Shown: piece after piece, positions 19,901-27,649 of the stretch | Numbering within the stretch: the stretch's first letter is position 1 | Layout: each line of letters opens with the position of its first letter | Source of the DNA: CAZSWR01 sp964610885 | Lineage (GTDB): Bacteria > Bacteroidota > Ignavibacteria > Kapaibacteriales > UBA2268 | Length of the DNA: 46,854 nucleotides | Assembly: GCA_964610885.1 (NCBI GenBank) | Contig: CAZSWR010000016.1 | Span: forward strand, 1-46,854 | Reading direction: 5' to 3' | Notes under the pieces: generated by a model | Told to the model about the DNA's origin: nothing | The model's database searches: none | What the model saw: only the letters and a program-made list of their open reading frames with translations | Position numbers and translations under genes: made by a program

Positions 19901-20629
19901 CTTGCGGGCCGTGGAGACGTCTGCGCGGTCATCTCGGTGGATTCCACAGCGGGCGAGTTGGGCCAGCAAGTGCTCATTCCCGTCAGGATCCGCCCCAAGA
20001 GCGGACTGGGCATCACGACAAGCGAATTATTGGCGGCCATGAACAGCTCGGGCAAAACGGATATGGAACTATCCGTCGGGCACGACAGGAAAATGCTTAG
20101 GTTCGCACCCAGCATCGTCTCGGGTGCCGCCTCGGGTGCCGGAACGGCCACGCAACACGCAGACAGCGTCGTGGTTGCCACTCCTGCACTATCCGCACTC
20201 TCAGCAAGCGACACCCTGGCACTGCTGCGAGCCGAAGCTTTGCTTGGCGACGATTTCCGCACGATGCTAGCGCTTCGCGTGAGTGGGTTCGCTTCCGGGT
20301 ATTCGCAGATTCAGACGGAAAACGGAGATTTCCTCGAATTCGGCTGCTCTTTGGAGAATCGATTCATGGACGCTTCCGGTGTGGTTTTGAATATCATTCA
20401 CAACCCCACGGCCGAAGCTGTAACAATTGAATTCTACAAAAAATGCAATTCCGCACTCATCAAACTCTACGACAGCCGCGGAGCATTGGTGCAGACAAAG
20501 CGTTTGGGCGAAATCGAGAAAGGCCAGAAATCAGAGCTTCAGACGGACGGATTGCCGCAAGGAGTCTATTTCGTCAATGTGTCCGCCGGCCAAACATCGG
20601 CCAGCACCAAGATTTTGATAGTAAGGTAG
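16919..20629 (+). CDS. T9SS cargo: HASP repeats and cohesin-like domain
   Basis: A 1236-residue exported protein. Residues 1-31 are a signal peptide (ending AFGQ). Residues 35-330 are a unique N-terminal region. Residues 360-1000 contain beta-sandwich repeats of the choice-of-anchor-D/HASP type, best seen at 585-690 (LNFHRVCIGDTTFWEWPIRN), 790-895 and 900-1000 (YHLGTLCLGEGTTRNITIRN). Residues 1002-1145 resemble a cohesin-like jelly roll starting CAVISVDSTAGELGQQVLIP. Residues 1155-1236 are a T9SS type A sorting domain (IHNPTAEAVTIEF...LPQGVYFVNVS...TKILIV). Cysteines recur at the start of several repeats (VCIGDT, TICPNQ, LCLGEG). The order HASP-cohesin-tail matches the protein at 11446-14547. 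It is probably a surface adhesin or scaffold; no enzyme site is visible. Confidence 0.85.
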   Translation: MNKNRKNRKFLRPALALWVAFIAISASAFGQLELVDMVRPYKFTAGILENGHFYITTKYIGDTTKQLIYVGQKDPILPPNYTSHVHIRVDDRVFQMPFEDNPTTKMPPPENVLIIEELFRDTLEQLPRVCARLLAIDPATNDSLHFVFSLMPIKKAEGGFVRLGVEFGGSKQSHKLGVLMEIDTKIGNNDKAPIVTSLGHYTTEHEFTASTNPRMPDFWLALEGTPANPQLTARGNLRAEGLITPDYFLIGNWKDFSSGSIVGLNGFLWKDRPAQTTLPYDDSAVLLVWDEKFIGANTRQFLAKTEIGIVDSLKVVDAGNTHSSSGSSSGLGFGIFYSRGSGCSAFDTELQQNCADPAYHVYAPDSLEMVFILSNTSKNLYRGVRLQTGPMPAGLRVQQSPKPVVPNDLAEGTTAVGTLTFYADPRLDDASLSVPVYMLNSFNDTLAFDEVCIFVPGIAAHDSLVDLDFELSCPSTADTMMVPLFLKGLRCRDIDTIFISGNLPDRNCFSLVKPIPKSIPADGFVPVYVRFQAQGLATYTANLTARIIDYDGFAGGDTIRPGYTSKLSGTGKDEEFLLANKSDTLNFHRVCIGDTTFWEWPIRNVGGCDVVIEDYQFIHNLHNSFSLRNDFDFPISIPKNDNGSIGKAVVRFAPRAAGWDTTLLVVRSISAPIRDTLVIIGYGDQPAIATPNKFVDFDTICPNQELTLPAEVLNQTACVADVDSVWTNLSDFSASPTRFSILPESDFSINLQANTAVEGVYNGKLFIKTKTAVDSTVLFRAVVASRALETIANEDYGDVRYGKSKQNTFTVRSVGSAGVVLDAIEIRGLNPADYVITLPAGVTFPLYLTPTAELTFGVEFRPTDLEQRRANIYYRMAAGKCCAEPAQTELRGRGYRPIVDLANNSYHLGTLCLGEGTTRNITIRNSGNGPLQITGYKTIAGSGFALANIFPVTIDSSATISLPVSFTPKEPGDFSLSVFFESDGDFLVKDTLLYLAGRGDVCAVISVDSTAGELGQQVLIPVRIRPKSGLGITTSELLAAMNSSGKTDMELSVGHDRKMLRFAPSIVSGAASGAGTATQHADSVVVATPALSALSASDTLALLRAEALLGDDFRTMLALRVSGFASGYSQIQTENGDFLEFGCSLENRFMDASGVVLNIIHNPTAEAVTIEFYKKCNSALIKLYDSRGALVQTKRLGEIEKGQKSELQTDGLPQGVYFVNVSAGQTSASTKILIVR

Positions 20630-20639
20630 AGGGGAGCAA

Positions 20640-20795
20640 GGAGTCTGTTGAAATGGTACAAAATTTGTAACAATGGGTTTCAACCCATTGCATTCATAGC
20701 AGTAACTTATTGAAAATTCGACAAATCCCCCAACCCTGCTTTGGAAAAGGGGGCTAAAAGGAAAAACTGTGTAAAGCACTGACAATATTAATGAT
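20640..20795. repeat. Dispersed intergenic element, family D copy 1 (reverse)
   Basis: The reverse complement of this stretch matches the right half of the elements at 38820-38995 and 42113-42336. It carries the pieces TTTTAGCCCCC, GGGGGATTTGTC, TCAATAAGTTACTGC and GAAACCCATTGTT. The outer end GGAGTCTGTTGAAATGGTA resembles the element termini CTGTTGATAAAGTA. No coding capacity. Confidence 0.75.
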
Positions 20796-20810
20796 AGCTC
20801 TTTGATCGAA

Positions 20811-20940
20811 GGGGCTGTCTCAAAAGCCGGAGAAACTGATTTATTGTCATGTTGAACGAAGTGAAACATCCATAAATAGCAATGACTTATGAATATCATT
20901 GGATTCTTCACTTCGTTCAGAATGACGCTTTAGAGGCACC
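20811..20940. repeat. MITE-like element, family B copy 1
   Basis: A 130-bp element starting GGGGCTGTCTCAAAAG. Its body (GTCATGTTGAACGAAG, TGAAACATCCAT, CACTTCG) matches the reverse complement of 37372-37505 along nearly the whole length. The right terminus here (CGCTTTAGAGGCA) is decayed compared with the other copy. The arms GAAGTGAA and TTCACTTC let the element fold into a long hairpin. No transposase is encoded in the window. Confidence 0.85.
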
Positions 20941-21037
20941 ACCTTGGCATAGAGTTACTTGTTCTGGTAGTGTATTTAATAATAATGCTCCCGTTATGAT
21001 TGATAAATAATTGATTCAACAATATACATGGTGATGT

Positions 21038-24000
21038 ATGAAGATTAATTTACTAAATAGTATAAGATTTGCTTTGACAGCCGCCTTCCTCGTGGCGTTC
21101 GGGCTTCGGGCCGGTGCCCAGACGATCGAGAACACGACGAGCATGAAAACCGAAGAGGGCGATGAGAAGGTGCTCAAAGTGGATTACTTCCTGTCGGCAT
21201 CGGCAAACGTAACGATGAGCGTGATTCTCGTCAATCAATCGAATTTGCAGAAAACGATCATCGACCCCATGGACGACGAAGTGTCGGGCGACATCGGAGA
21301 CCTTACAGTCCTTTCGGCCGGGGGCGACTACAAACACGTAACGTGGAAATGGGAAAAGACATTGAAGCGCCTGGAGATGACCGGCAAATTCGAAAGCCAA
21401 GTCGTATTGCAAATCGAGGGCAAGGTGCCCTTGGCCGCAAGGCTGACGCTGAAAGGCTTCGAAAATGATAATTTCGTATTGAAAGGCCCCAAACCGACAG
21501 AAATCAGAGGATTCGAAAGTGGCAAGGCGACTTTCAATGGCTCGAACGAGCGGCGCGAGATGCCCGACACGCCACTCGTGGCCCAAAGGTGGAGCACTGC
21601 CGTGGAGCCGGGAGCCGTTTTCTATGCGGCGCGAACCGTTTCGAATTTCCCATACTACAACCACAGTTCGAAGAATTTCTATGGCTCGCCCGGATTGCCC
21701 AGCGGCTCCAGCTTCTTTGCAATCAAGGACGCAGGGACAGCAAACCGGAAGGTATGGATCAACTTTGGCAACCAAAAACTTGTCGGGCCGGAGGGCCACC
21801 AAGTAACGTGGGACTTCCAAATGCGCCTTTTGGACTCGAAGGATGCCAAGTCGTGCAAGATTTACACGGTTTCGCAAACGAACGTGCTGACCGAGCAGGG
21901 CCTGCCGATCGTCAGCAAATTATCAATCGATTGGGCCGATGCCAACAAGGACACATCCAACGAAGTCGAGATCGAAAGGAAATCCGCCACGTACACTTGG
22001 CGTGATAAATTGCAGTTCGACGTTTTGGACGATGGAGCTTGGAATGGCGCCGGCGAGAACACAATCGTCAACTCGGACGGCTCGAAAGTTATTATTAATC
22101 AATTCCTGACCGTGAACGGTAGCGTTACGATCGACACATTGAACGGTTTGGTTACGACCATGGGCAATATGTACATTCCGCTGAAGAGTGGAGAATTGCA
22201 AAACATACTCATTGGCGCGGTGCCGAATCAATTCCTAATGACCGACACATGTTTCGCCTTGTACACAACCGGCGCATCGAAGATAGTTCAATCCGCGATG
22301 AATTTCATCGGCATTGCACTACTGATGAACAAAGTCGATTTGAAGGCCAACCCATCGAAGGAAGTCGTGATCGATGCCGGACTGAAACTGCCGGCGATTA
22401 ACAAATGCGAGGAGCCGGAACTCGAGGATCCATTGGACTCTTCGCCCGATTGGTCGTCCAAAGAATTGGTTGAAAACGCAAAGGTGATTACTTTCCAATT
22501 AAAAGTAGATAATCTCGGACTTCATTTCCCGCTCGCGCTCAAGATCACCGGTGGGCTGGCTGTCGCCCCGGGTATGTGCCTCAGCGAAGCAGGTTGGGAA
22601 TATGACGAAGAGAAGAAGTACCTCAAAATTGCCGGTTCGCTGACCACGCCACTGGCCGAATCAATAAGCGGAGAGATTGGATTCAAGGATGGCAAATTCG
22701 ATGCGCTTATGGGCAAGCTGAAATCAGACGTTATTTGCATCCCGATTCCAATTATGCCTCCGCCACCGGCACCGCCTCAATATTGCTGGGCAGGTGGCAA
22801 GCTATCGATGAGTGGCGTCCAAGAACCACCATTGAAACTCGGAATCGAAGGATACTTCCGCCATGCAATCGTGGGCAAAGAAACAGGGCTTAACGACATC
22901 ACGCTCGGGATTGAATGGACTTACCCGTGGATTTTCTCGGGATACACCCAGGTGGACTTGTTCAAAATTCCAATTCTCGGCTACCAAGCAAGGGTGGAGG
23001 GAAGAATCACGCTCGACGTTCAAAAGAGCCTGACCGAGACCGGTGCTTTCCGTTGCTTCACTCTTAGCGGCGGGACCGACTATTTCATCAATGGCGAAGC
23101 AGAAGCCGTCATCAATTGGCTGCCAGAGTTCAAGTCGTCGCTATCTGTCAGCGGCTATTTGCAAATTCCATCGCCTTCGTCGTCCAACCTGCTACTTCAA
23201 ACCGCAATCAGCATTTTCCGCGCTGCCATGCCCAATGCCACGCTGCCATATAGAATCGGCGGCGTCAAAGGGAGCATCGAAGGAAACTCGACATCGACGA
23301 TTCTGACGTTCAGCGCCGATTGGACAGGTTTCCCGGGCGCGAAATGCACATTGGACCTGAGCAAAGTAACGCTCGACGATGCCATTGCATTCATCAATCT
23401 GGCGACAGAGCGCAAATCGGCAGAAGTGGCCAAGGCAGTCGGCGGAGGAAAGCTCGCGGACTATAAGACGGTGAACTTCGCCGCAACATCGGACAATCCG
23501 TCGATTGTGGTTTCGTACAAGAACCCGGCCGGAGTGCCCACGTTGCAACTTAAAAACCCGTCTGGCATGGTTTTCATGGGTACAACGCAGGATTCGACGA
23601 TTGTATTCTTCACCTCGGAGGACAGCAAACAGGCCTTCGTCCGAATACTTAATCCGGCAGCGGGCGAATGGAGCCTTTTGATATACAATCAGCTTGACAA
23701 CGATACAGTTGATGTCTTCACAGTTACGAAAATGGAAACATCGTTCGCGATTGCCGCCACAGCCGACGGCAACCAAGTTACTGCAACATGGGACAACGCG
23801 AAGGCGCTCTCGGGAGAGAAAGTCGATATCTATTGGAATACGAACAATACAGAATTCAAGGGCGGTTTGCTCGGAACTGCCGACGCCACGGCCGGCACGG
23901 CTACGTTCGACGTCAGCGACAAGGTTTCCGCATGCTCTTTCTATATTTATGGAATCAAGTACGGCGTTGATATTTCCGCTCGGGCCTTTGCCGAGGGCAA

Positions 24001-24598
24001 AATCTCGGTTTCGAAAGGCCAATTGCAGCCCCCGACAGGCCTCCAAGCGATTTCCGACCAATGGGGCAAGACGATTATTTCGTGGACGCGAAGCGTCGAT
24101 ACAGCGAATGCAACAGGGTATTCCATCATGGTGCGAGACCTCGTTACCGGCCAAGATTCGCTCTTCACTAACACAGCCGCTTGGAACGATTACCATGGAA
24201 TCATTCTGGACAACCACGCGAACAAGGCAATTTACCTGGTTACATTCAACAAATATGGTGTGAAAGGCTGCCCGTCGGAGATTATCAGCATCACGACTGG
24301 CACCGAGGATGAGACACCGACGCCCCAAGCCGGAGCCAACGGAGACATGGTCTATTTGCTTCCCAATCCGGCAGTGGACGCAGTTTCAGTCTTTTTCGAC
24401 AACCAAGCCGACGGCCATGTTCGCGCTGAACTCTTCGACATGCAGGGCAACCGGATCGCGCTACTTTCAGATGGCACTCGCGAGCGCGGTATCCTGAAAT
24501 TCACAGCTTCGGTTTCGGGCCTGCCGGACGGAGCCTACCTGGTCCGCGTGGAAACGAGCAAAGGTTCGTTCTCGAAAATACTTATAGTTGCAAAATAG
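21038..24598 (+). CDS. T9SS cargo with fibronectin-type domains
   Basis: A 1186-residue exported protein. Residues 1-28 are a signal peptide (ending AGAQ). Residues 30-890 are long beta-rich segments that I do not recognise; they include a proline-rich stretch IPIMPPPPAPPQYCW (570-584). Residues 900-1000 and 998-1088 look like two fibronectin type III domains (ATWDNAKALSGEKVDIYW; PPTGLQAISDQWGKTIISW). Residues 1105-1186 form a T9SS type A sorting domain (LLPNPAVDAVSVFF...LPDGAYLVRVET...SKILIV). It closes the run of four large exported proteins on the plus strand and is followed by a strong hairpin terminator. It is probably surface-exposed; the substrate or partner is unknown. Confidence 0.8.
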   Translation: MKINLLNSIRFALTAAFLVAFGLRAGAQTIENTTSMKTEEGDEKVLKVDYFLSASANVTMSVILVNQSNLQKTIIDPMDDEVSGDIGDLTVLSAGGDYKHVTWKWEKTLKRLEMTGKFESQVVLQIEGKVPLAARLTLKGFENDNFVLKGPKPTEIRGFESGKATFNGSNERREMPDTPLVAQRWSTAVEPGAVFYAARTVSNFPYYNHSSKNFYGSPGLPSGSSFFAIKDAGTANRKVWINFGNQKLVGPEGHQVTWDFQMRLLDSKDAKSCKIYTVSQTNVLTEQGLPIVSKLSIDWADANKDTSNEVEIERKSATYTWRDKLQFDVLDDGAWNGAGENTIVNSDGSKVIINQFLTVNGSVTIDTLNGLVTTMGNMYIPLKSGELQNILIGAVPNQFLMTDTCFALYTTGASKIVQSAMNFIGIALLMNKVDLKANPSKEVVIDAGLKLPAINKCEEPELEDPLDSSPDWSSKELVENAKVITFQLKVDNLGLHFPLALKITGGLAVAPGMCLSEAGWEYDEEKKYLKIAGSLTTPLAESISGEIGFKDGKFDALMGKLKSDVICIPIPIMPPPPAPPQYCWAGGKLSMSGVQEPPLKLGIEGYFRHAIVGKETGLNDITLGIEWTYPWIFSGYTQVDLFKIPILGYQARVEGRITLDVQKSLTETGAFRCFTLSGGTDYFINGEAEAVINWLPEFKSSLSVSGYLQIPSPSSSNLLLQTAISIFRAAMPNATLPYRIGGVKGSIEGNSTSTILTFSADWTGFPGAKCTLDLSKVTLDDAIAFINLATERKSAEVAKAVGGGKLADYKTVNFAATSDNPSIVVSYKNPAGVPTLQLKNPSGMVFMGTTQDSTIVFFTSEDSKQAFVRILNPAAGEWSLLIYNQLDNDTVDVFTVTKMETSFAIAATADGNQVTATWDNAKALSGEKVDIYWNTNNTEFKGGLLGTADATAGTATFDVSDKVSACSFYIYGIKYGVDISARAFAEGKISVSKGQLQPPTGLQAISDQWGKTIISWTRSVDTANATGYSIMVRDLVTGQDSLFTNTAAWNDYHGIILDNHANKAIYLVTFNKYGVKGCPSEIISITTGTEDETPTPQAGANGDMVYLLPNPAVDAVSVFFDNQADGHVRAELFDMQGNRIALLSDGTRERGILKFTASVSGLPDGAYLVRVETSKGSFSKILIVAK

Positions 24599-24628
24599 TT
24601 GCCATCTGCGGCATCACAGCAACAGCTA

Positions 24629-24671
24629 AAAACACGAACTACTGCTCGCCCCGAGTGGTAGTTCGTGTTTT
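24629..24671 (+). terminator. Hairpin terminator after T9SS cargo
   Basis: A 14-bp perfect stem (AAAACACGAACTAC at 24629-24642 with GTAGTTCGTGTTTT at 24658-24671) lies 30 bp after the stop codon. The right arm ends in a T-run, which is consistent with a rho-independent terminator. Confidence 0.8.
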
Positions 24672-25004
24672 ATAATCGGCTAATGGTAATTATATTTCGC
24701 CGCTAAGCGCCGGCAAACCGTGCGGCAATTACTTCTTTCGGGAAGTCTATTGATGAATTATTGAATAAAGGTTCATTGGGCAGGATTGTAACCTGGCGCA
24801 AGAGTTCATTAAGCCTTGTGGCTCCGATTGTAGTGCCGAGCGATACCGTTATTCATCTGATGACAAATCAAGCAGCCACCTCTCCCCCATCCACTCAAAA
24901 ACAAATCCGGTCAGTATCCGATAATTTGCGCGATGATAATCGAATTAATCTTATTTTTGTAGTGAGTGGATTGTGAAGTGCAACTGAATGCGAAAAGGAA
25001 GGCG
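24672..25004. other. Intergenic region upstream of ubiE
   Basis: About 330 bp with no gene I can support; a 71-codon plus-strand open frame here has no ribosome binding site and no recognisable pattern. The stretch presumably carries the ubiE promoter. A GC-rich dyad (GCCGCTAAGCGCCGGC) lies near 24701-24716. Confidence 0.35.
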
Positions 25005-25697
25005 ATGAGCGAAGAAGTTAAAAAAATGTTTAGCGAGATTTCAGTAAAATACGACTTGATGAATGATCTGCTTTCGTTTGGCATTCACAGGTTGTGGCGC
25101 CGCAAGCTGGCCCGATTGGCATCTCGCTCGGTTCCTCCGCCCGCGGAAATTCTCGATTGCGCCGGCGGCACTGGGGACGTGGCCTTCACTCTGGAACGAA
25201 GAATGCCCGATGCAAACATCACATGCACTGACTTCTGCGAGGATATGCTTAAAATTGCAGAATCGAAAGCTGGCCGCCTTGGTTCTCGGGTTCGCTTCCT
25301 CGTTGCCGATGCAATGCACCTGCCATTCGATGCAAATTCTTTCGATTTGGTAACAATCTCTTTCGGAATTCGCAACGTTGACAGCCCTGCGATCTGCCTT
25401 GCGGACATGGCCCGCGTAACAAAGCCCGGGGGCAAAGTCCTCGTGCTGGAATTTGGCGCCCCAAAGGGTGTTTTCGGGCTTATGTACAGATTTTATTCGA
25501 GATGGATCATGCCAAACATCGGGAAGCTTATCGCCGGCGCCCGCAGCGCATACACCTACCTGCCGGAAACAGCCGCGAAGTTCCCTTCTGGGGATGATTT
25601 CATTCAAATAATGGATAAATGCGACTGCTTCTCCGATTCTCGATACAAGAAACTAAGTTTCGGAATCGCATACATATATATTGGCACTGTTAAATAA
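25005..25697 (+). CDS. ubiE: Demethylmenaquinone/ubiquinone C-methyltransferase
   Basis: A 230-residue class I SAM-dependent methyltransferase that adds the last ring methyl group in menaquinone (or ubiquinone) synthesis. Seen: the N-terminal family signature YDLMNDLLSFGIHRLWR, SAM-binding motif I LDCAGGTGDVAF, motif III-like FGIRNVD, and RVTKPGGKVLVLEFG. The C-terminus SFGIAYIYIGTVK is typical of the family. The start is set by AAGGAAGG at 24995-25002, two bases before the ATG at 25005; an upstream in-frame GTG at 24966 would add 13 residues but does not match the family. In FCB bacteria the substrate is usually demethylmenaquinone, so menG would be an equally good name. No other quinone gene is adjacent. 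Confidence 0.93.
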   Translation: MSEEVKKMFSEISVKYDLMNDLLSFGIHRLWRRKLARLASRSVPPPAEILDCAGGTGDVAFTLERRMPDANITCTDFCEDMLKIAESKAGRLGSRVRFLVADAMHLPFDANSFDLVTISFGIRNVDSPAICLADMARVTKPGGKVLVLEFGAPKGVFGLMYRFYSRWIMPNIGKLIAGARSAYTYLPETAAKFPSGDDFIQIMDKCDCFSDSRYKKLSFGIAYIYIGTVK

Positions 25698-25751
25698 TTG
25701 GCTGGTACAAACGAAAACATTCTGTAGAATATTAATGTCTTTTAGCCGGTT

Positions 25752-25872
25752 GTTGAAATAGTATCTCTACGCCATCCCACGGATCAAGAGACTGTTGAAT
25801 AAGTACAGATCAGCCATCCCACGGGTTACCTCGTGGGTTCGATCCAAGCTAAATCTCCATTATTATGGGTCT
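25752..25872. repeat. Dispersed intergenic element, family D fragments
   Basis: Two left ends of the family D element lie in tandem: TTGTTGAAATAGTA with GCCATCCCACGG (25752-25784), then CTGTTGAATAAGTA with GCCATCCCACGGGTT and a CCTCGTGGGTTCGATCCAAG arm (25788-25872). The CCCACGGGTT/TCGTGGG arms can pair. The right half of the element is missing, so these are solo or truncated ends. Confidence 0.75.
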
Positions 25873-25876
25873 ATAA

Positions 25877-25990
25877 CGTTTTGTGTGGTATAGCCATTAG
25901 ATAGAATGGGGCTTGAACCTTCCGAAGATTAATGGCTCAATAATAGCGTTCAATATGCTTTTGTAGGGGTTCAAAATTTTGAACCCCTAC
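25877..25990. repeat. Dispersed intergenic repeat, family E copy 2
   Basis: Shares with 11101-11190 the blocks GTGTGGTATAGCCATTAG, ATAGAATGG and CTTGAACCTT, and the terminal palindrome GGGTTCAAAATTTTGAACCC. About 40 bases not present in the other copy lie between the CTTGAACCTT block and the palindrome. It lies next to family D fragments. Confidence 0.8.
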
Positions 25991-26073
25991 ATTTTTAACC
26001 CCAGTGGAAGGAGAGAATTTAAAACTTTTCCCGAACAAATGCTCTCGATTAGCGTGCAAATAGTTATAAAATA

Positions 26074-26277
26074 TTAACTCGCCAGCGAATAATTATATTC
26101 CTTCAGACGAATTGATTTGCGATAGTGTGTGTCTGGATTGAATTTCATTGCATAAGCATGAGAAACTTCCCACAAAAACGTAATGAAATAAAGCTTCCCC
26201 TTATCCAAAGCAGTTATTGTGCATTTCCACTGCGGGAATTCCCGTGCAGAGCAAATATTGAAATAATTTATTAGCAT
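26074..26277 (-). CDS. Possible small hypothetical protein
   Basis: A 67-codon open frame in the AT-rich spacer between ubiE and the next T9SS cargo. The residue composition (aromatic, charged, with KLYFITFLWEVSHAYAMKF in the middle) could be real protein, but no ribosome binding site is visible and I recognise no family. It might be a decayed gene remnant or chance. Low confidence. Confidence 0.2.
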   Translation of the reverse strand: MLINYFNICSAREFPQWKCTITALDKGKLYFITFLWEVSHAYAMKFNPDTHYRKSIRLKEYNYSLAS

Positions 26278-26617
26278 GAAAAATATTTATAAATATTTCT
26301 TGCATATTTAATATTCGTTTCGTAATTTGAAATCAAACAATAACGCTCACGTAGCGAAACAAAAGCAAGAAGTTTTATTCAGCACAAACATAGCACCATG
26401 GCACAGGTTGATAGATTATTATTCATACCACAAGGGGACGGGCCGCAGTCAGGATAAAAAAATAGGATCCGAAGAGTTTCGAAGCTTTCATATCGGATCC
26501 CACGTCGCTCGCGGCGCGAAGAGCGCCACGCAATCGTTTCGACATCGCAAATATACGATGCCGATGTGTTAGAAACAATTTAATTATTTTTGTTAAACAC
26601 ATTAGAGATTATTCAAA
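26278..26617. other. AT-rich intergenic region with palindromes
   Basis: No gene supported. It holds a dyad with GGATCCGA and TCGGATCC arms (26465-26500) and a GC-rich CGCTCGCGGCGCGAAGAGCG stretch just after it (26506-26525). A promoter for the T9SS cargo at 26618 should lie in its last part. Confidence 0.35.
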
Positions 26618-27592
26618 ATGAAAAAATCAATCGTTCTATTTCTGCTCATCGTGGCAGGCGCGTTTCAAATTGCTTGGGGACAAGAGGAGCCTATGGATCT
26701 CGATCCTTGCAAAACTATGCTAAATCCACAATTCTTCTTTGGTGCTTTCGCGGTAGATGCATGCCCTGATTGCATGATCTTTTGGGAAGGTAGCTACGAC
26801 GCTGGCGGTACAGGTTCATTCCAAATTCTAAAGGTTGAAATCGTAAGTAAAAATACCGGCGATGACATACGCTGCGAAAAATGTATCTCAAATTCAGAGG
26901 TATTCAGACTGGCATACATCAACATGATGGAAAAACTCAAGGATTGGGGGATATGGTACTTAGTTGAGGGAAATTCGACCGCGATGTTATCTCCATGTTG
27001 GCATGAAATAACAATTAAAATGACTGACGAAGAATATCATAAGAAACTTGACCAATCCATAGCGTGCAAGAAGATGGCACAAAGCAGTAAAGGATCCGAA
27101 GAAATACTTGAAGCGAAATACCATAATGGTGTTGAAATCAGCCCGTGCGAAACTGAAACTGCTTGCTGCATAGCTAAAATAAGTGTAACATTTGAATTGG
27201 ACGATAATTACAAAAGCAAAGTAGTAAAAATCGTCATACTCGACCGAACCTTCCCACCATCATGCAAAGACGAGGACTGCCAACCGCTCTGCGGCGCTCT
27301 TGAATTCAGAGAGCCTGCAAATAGGCCGAAAACTAATGAGCAAGGCGACTTGAACATTAACGTCTATCCGAATCCATCAAACGGGCAACTAATGATTGAT
27401 GCTGATGGAATTGGTGATTCGTTTACATTTGAATTGTCAGATATGCTCGGCAATACTGTACTAACAAAGAAAATCGATAATTCTGATGGCCCGATTAATA
27501 TAGCAATCGAAGCTCAGCCTGGCGTTTACAACTATCGACTATTGCTCGGCACGAATATCGTCAAACAAGGAACCATAACAATAATCAAATAA
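26618..27592 (+). CDS. Small Cys-rich T9SS cargo
   Basis: A 324-residue exported protein. Residues 1-21 are a signal peptide (ending AWGQ). The body (25-235) has 13 cysteines, several in close pairs (CPDC 49-52, CEKC 86-89, CC 183-184, and C216, C221, C225), which suggests disulfides in the oxidising cell exterior. Residues 245-324 form a T9SS type A sorting domain (INVYPNPSNGQLMID...SDMLGNTVLTKKI...AQPGVYNYRLL...GTITII). The coding sequence is more AT-rich than the large cargos upstream. The body matches no family I know. It is followed by a hairpin and a second T9SS cargo on the same strand. Confidence 0.8.
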   Translation: MKKSIVLFLLIVAGAFQIAWGQEEPMDLDPCKTMLNPQFFFGAFAVDACPDCMIFWEGSYDAGGTGSFQILKVEIVSKNTGDDIRCEKCISNSEVFRLAYINMMEKLKDWGIWYLVEGNSTAMLSPCWHEITIKMTDEEYHKKLDQSIACKKMAQSSKGSEEILEAKYHNGVEISPCETETACCIAKISVTFELDDNYKSKVVKIVILDRTFPPSCKDEDCQPLCGALEFREPANRPKTNEQGDLNINVYPNPSNGQLMIDADGIGDSFTFELSDMLGNTVLTKKIDNSDGPINIAIEAQPGVYNYRLLLGTNIVKQGTITIIK

Positions 27593-27602
27593 TTTGACAA
27601 AT

Positions 27603-27627
27603 GGGCTACCTACGCCGTGGGTAGCCC
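27603..27627 (+). terminator. Hairpin between two T9SS cargo genes
   Basis: Arms GGGCTACC and GGTAGCCC form an eight-base stem 10 bp after the stop codon. TCTTATTT follows, so this is a modest rho-independent terminator or attenuator candidate before the next gene. Confidence 0.5.
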
Positions 27628-27649
27628 TCTTATTTAAAAGAGGTTACAA

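Noticed and set aside
23192..24328. 378-codon minus-strand frame antisense to the fibronectin-type cargo
   Set aside because: Composition mirrors the codon bias of the plus-strand gene; no start signal or domain.
24761..24976. 71-codon plus-strand frame upstream of ubiE
   Set aside because: No ribosome binding site and no recognisable family; the spacer more likely carries the ubiE promoter.
25820..25860. GGGTTCGATCC resembling a tRNA T-loop
   Set aside because: It is part of the family D hairpin; no acceptor, D or anticodon arms can be built around it.
26327..26572. 81-codon open frame on the plus strand
   Set aside because: The translation is low in hydrophobic residues and includes palindromic DNA (GGATCCGA/TCGGATCC); it looks like chance.
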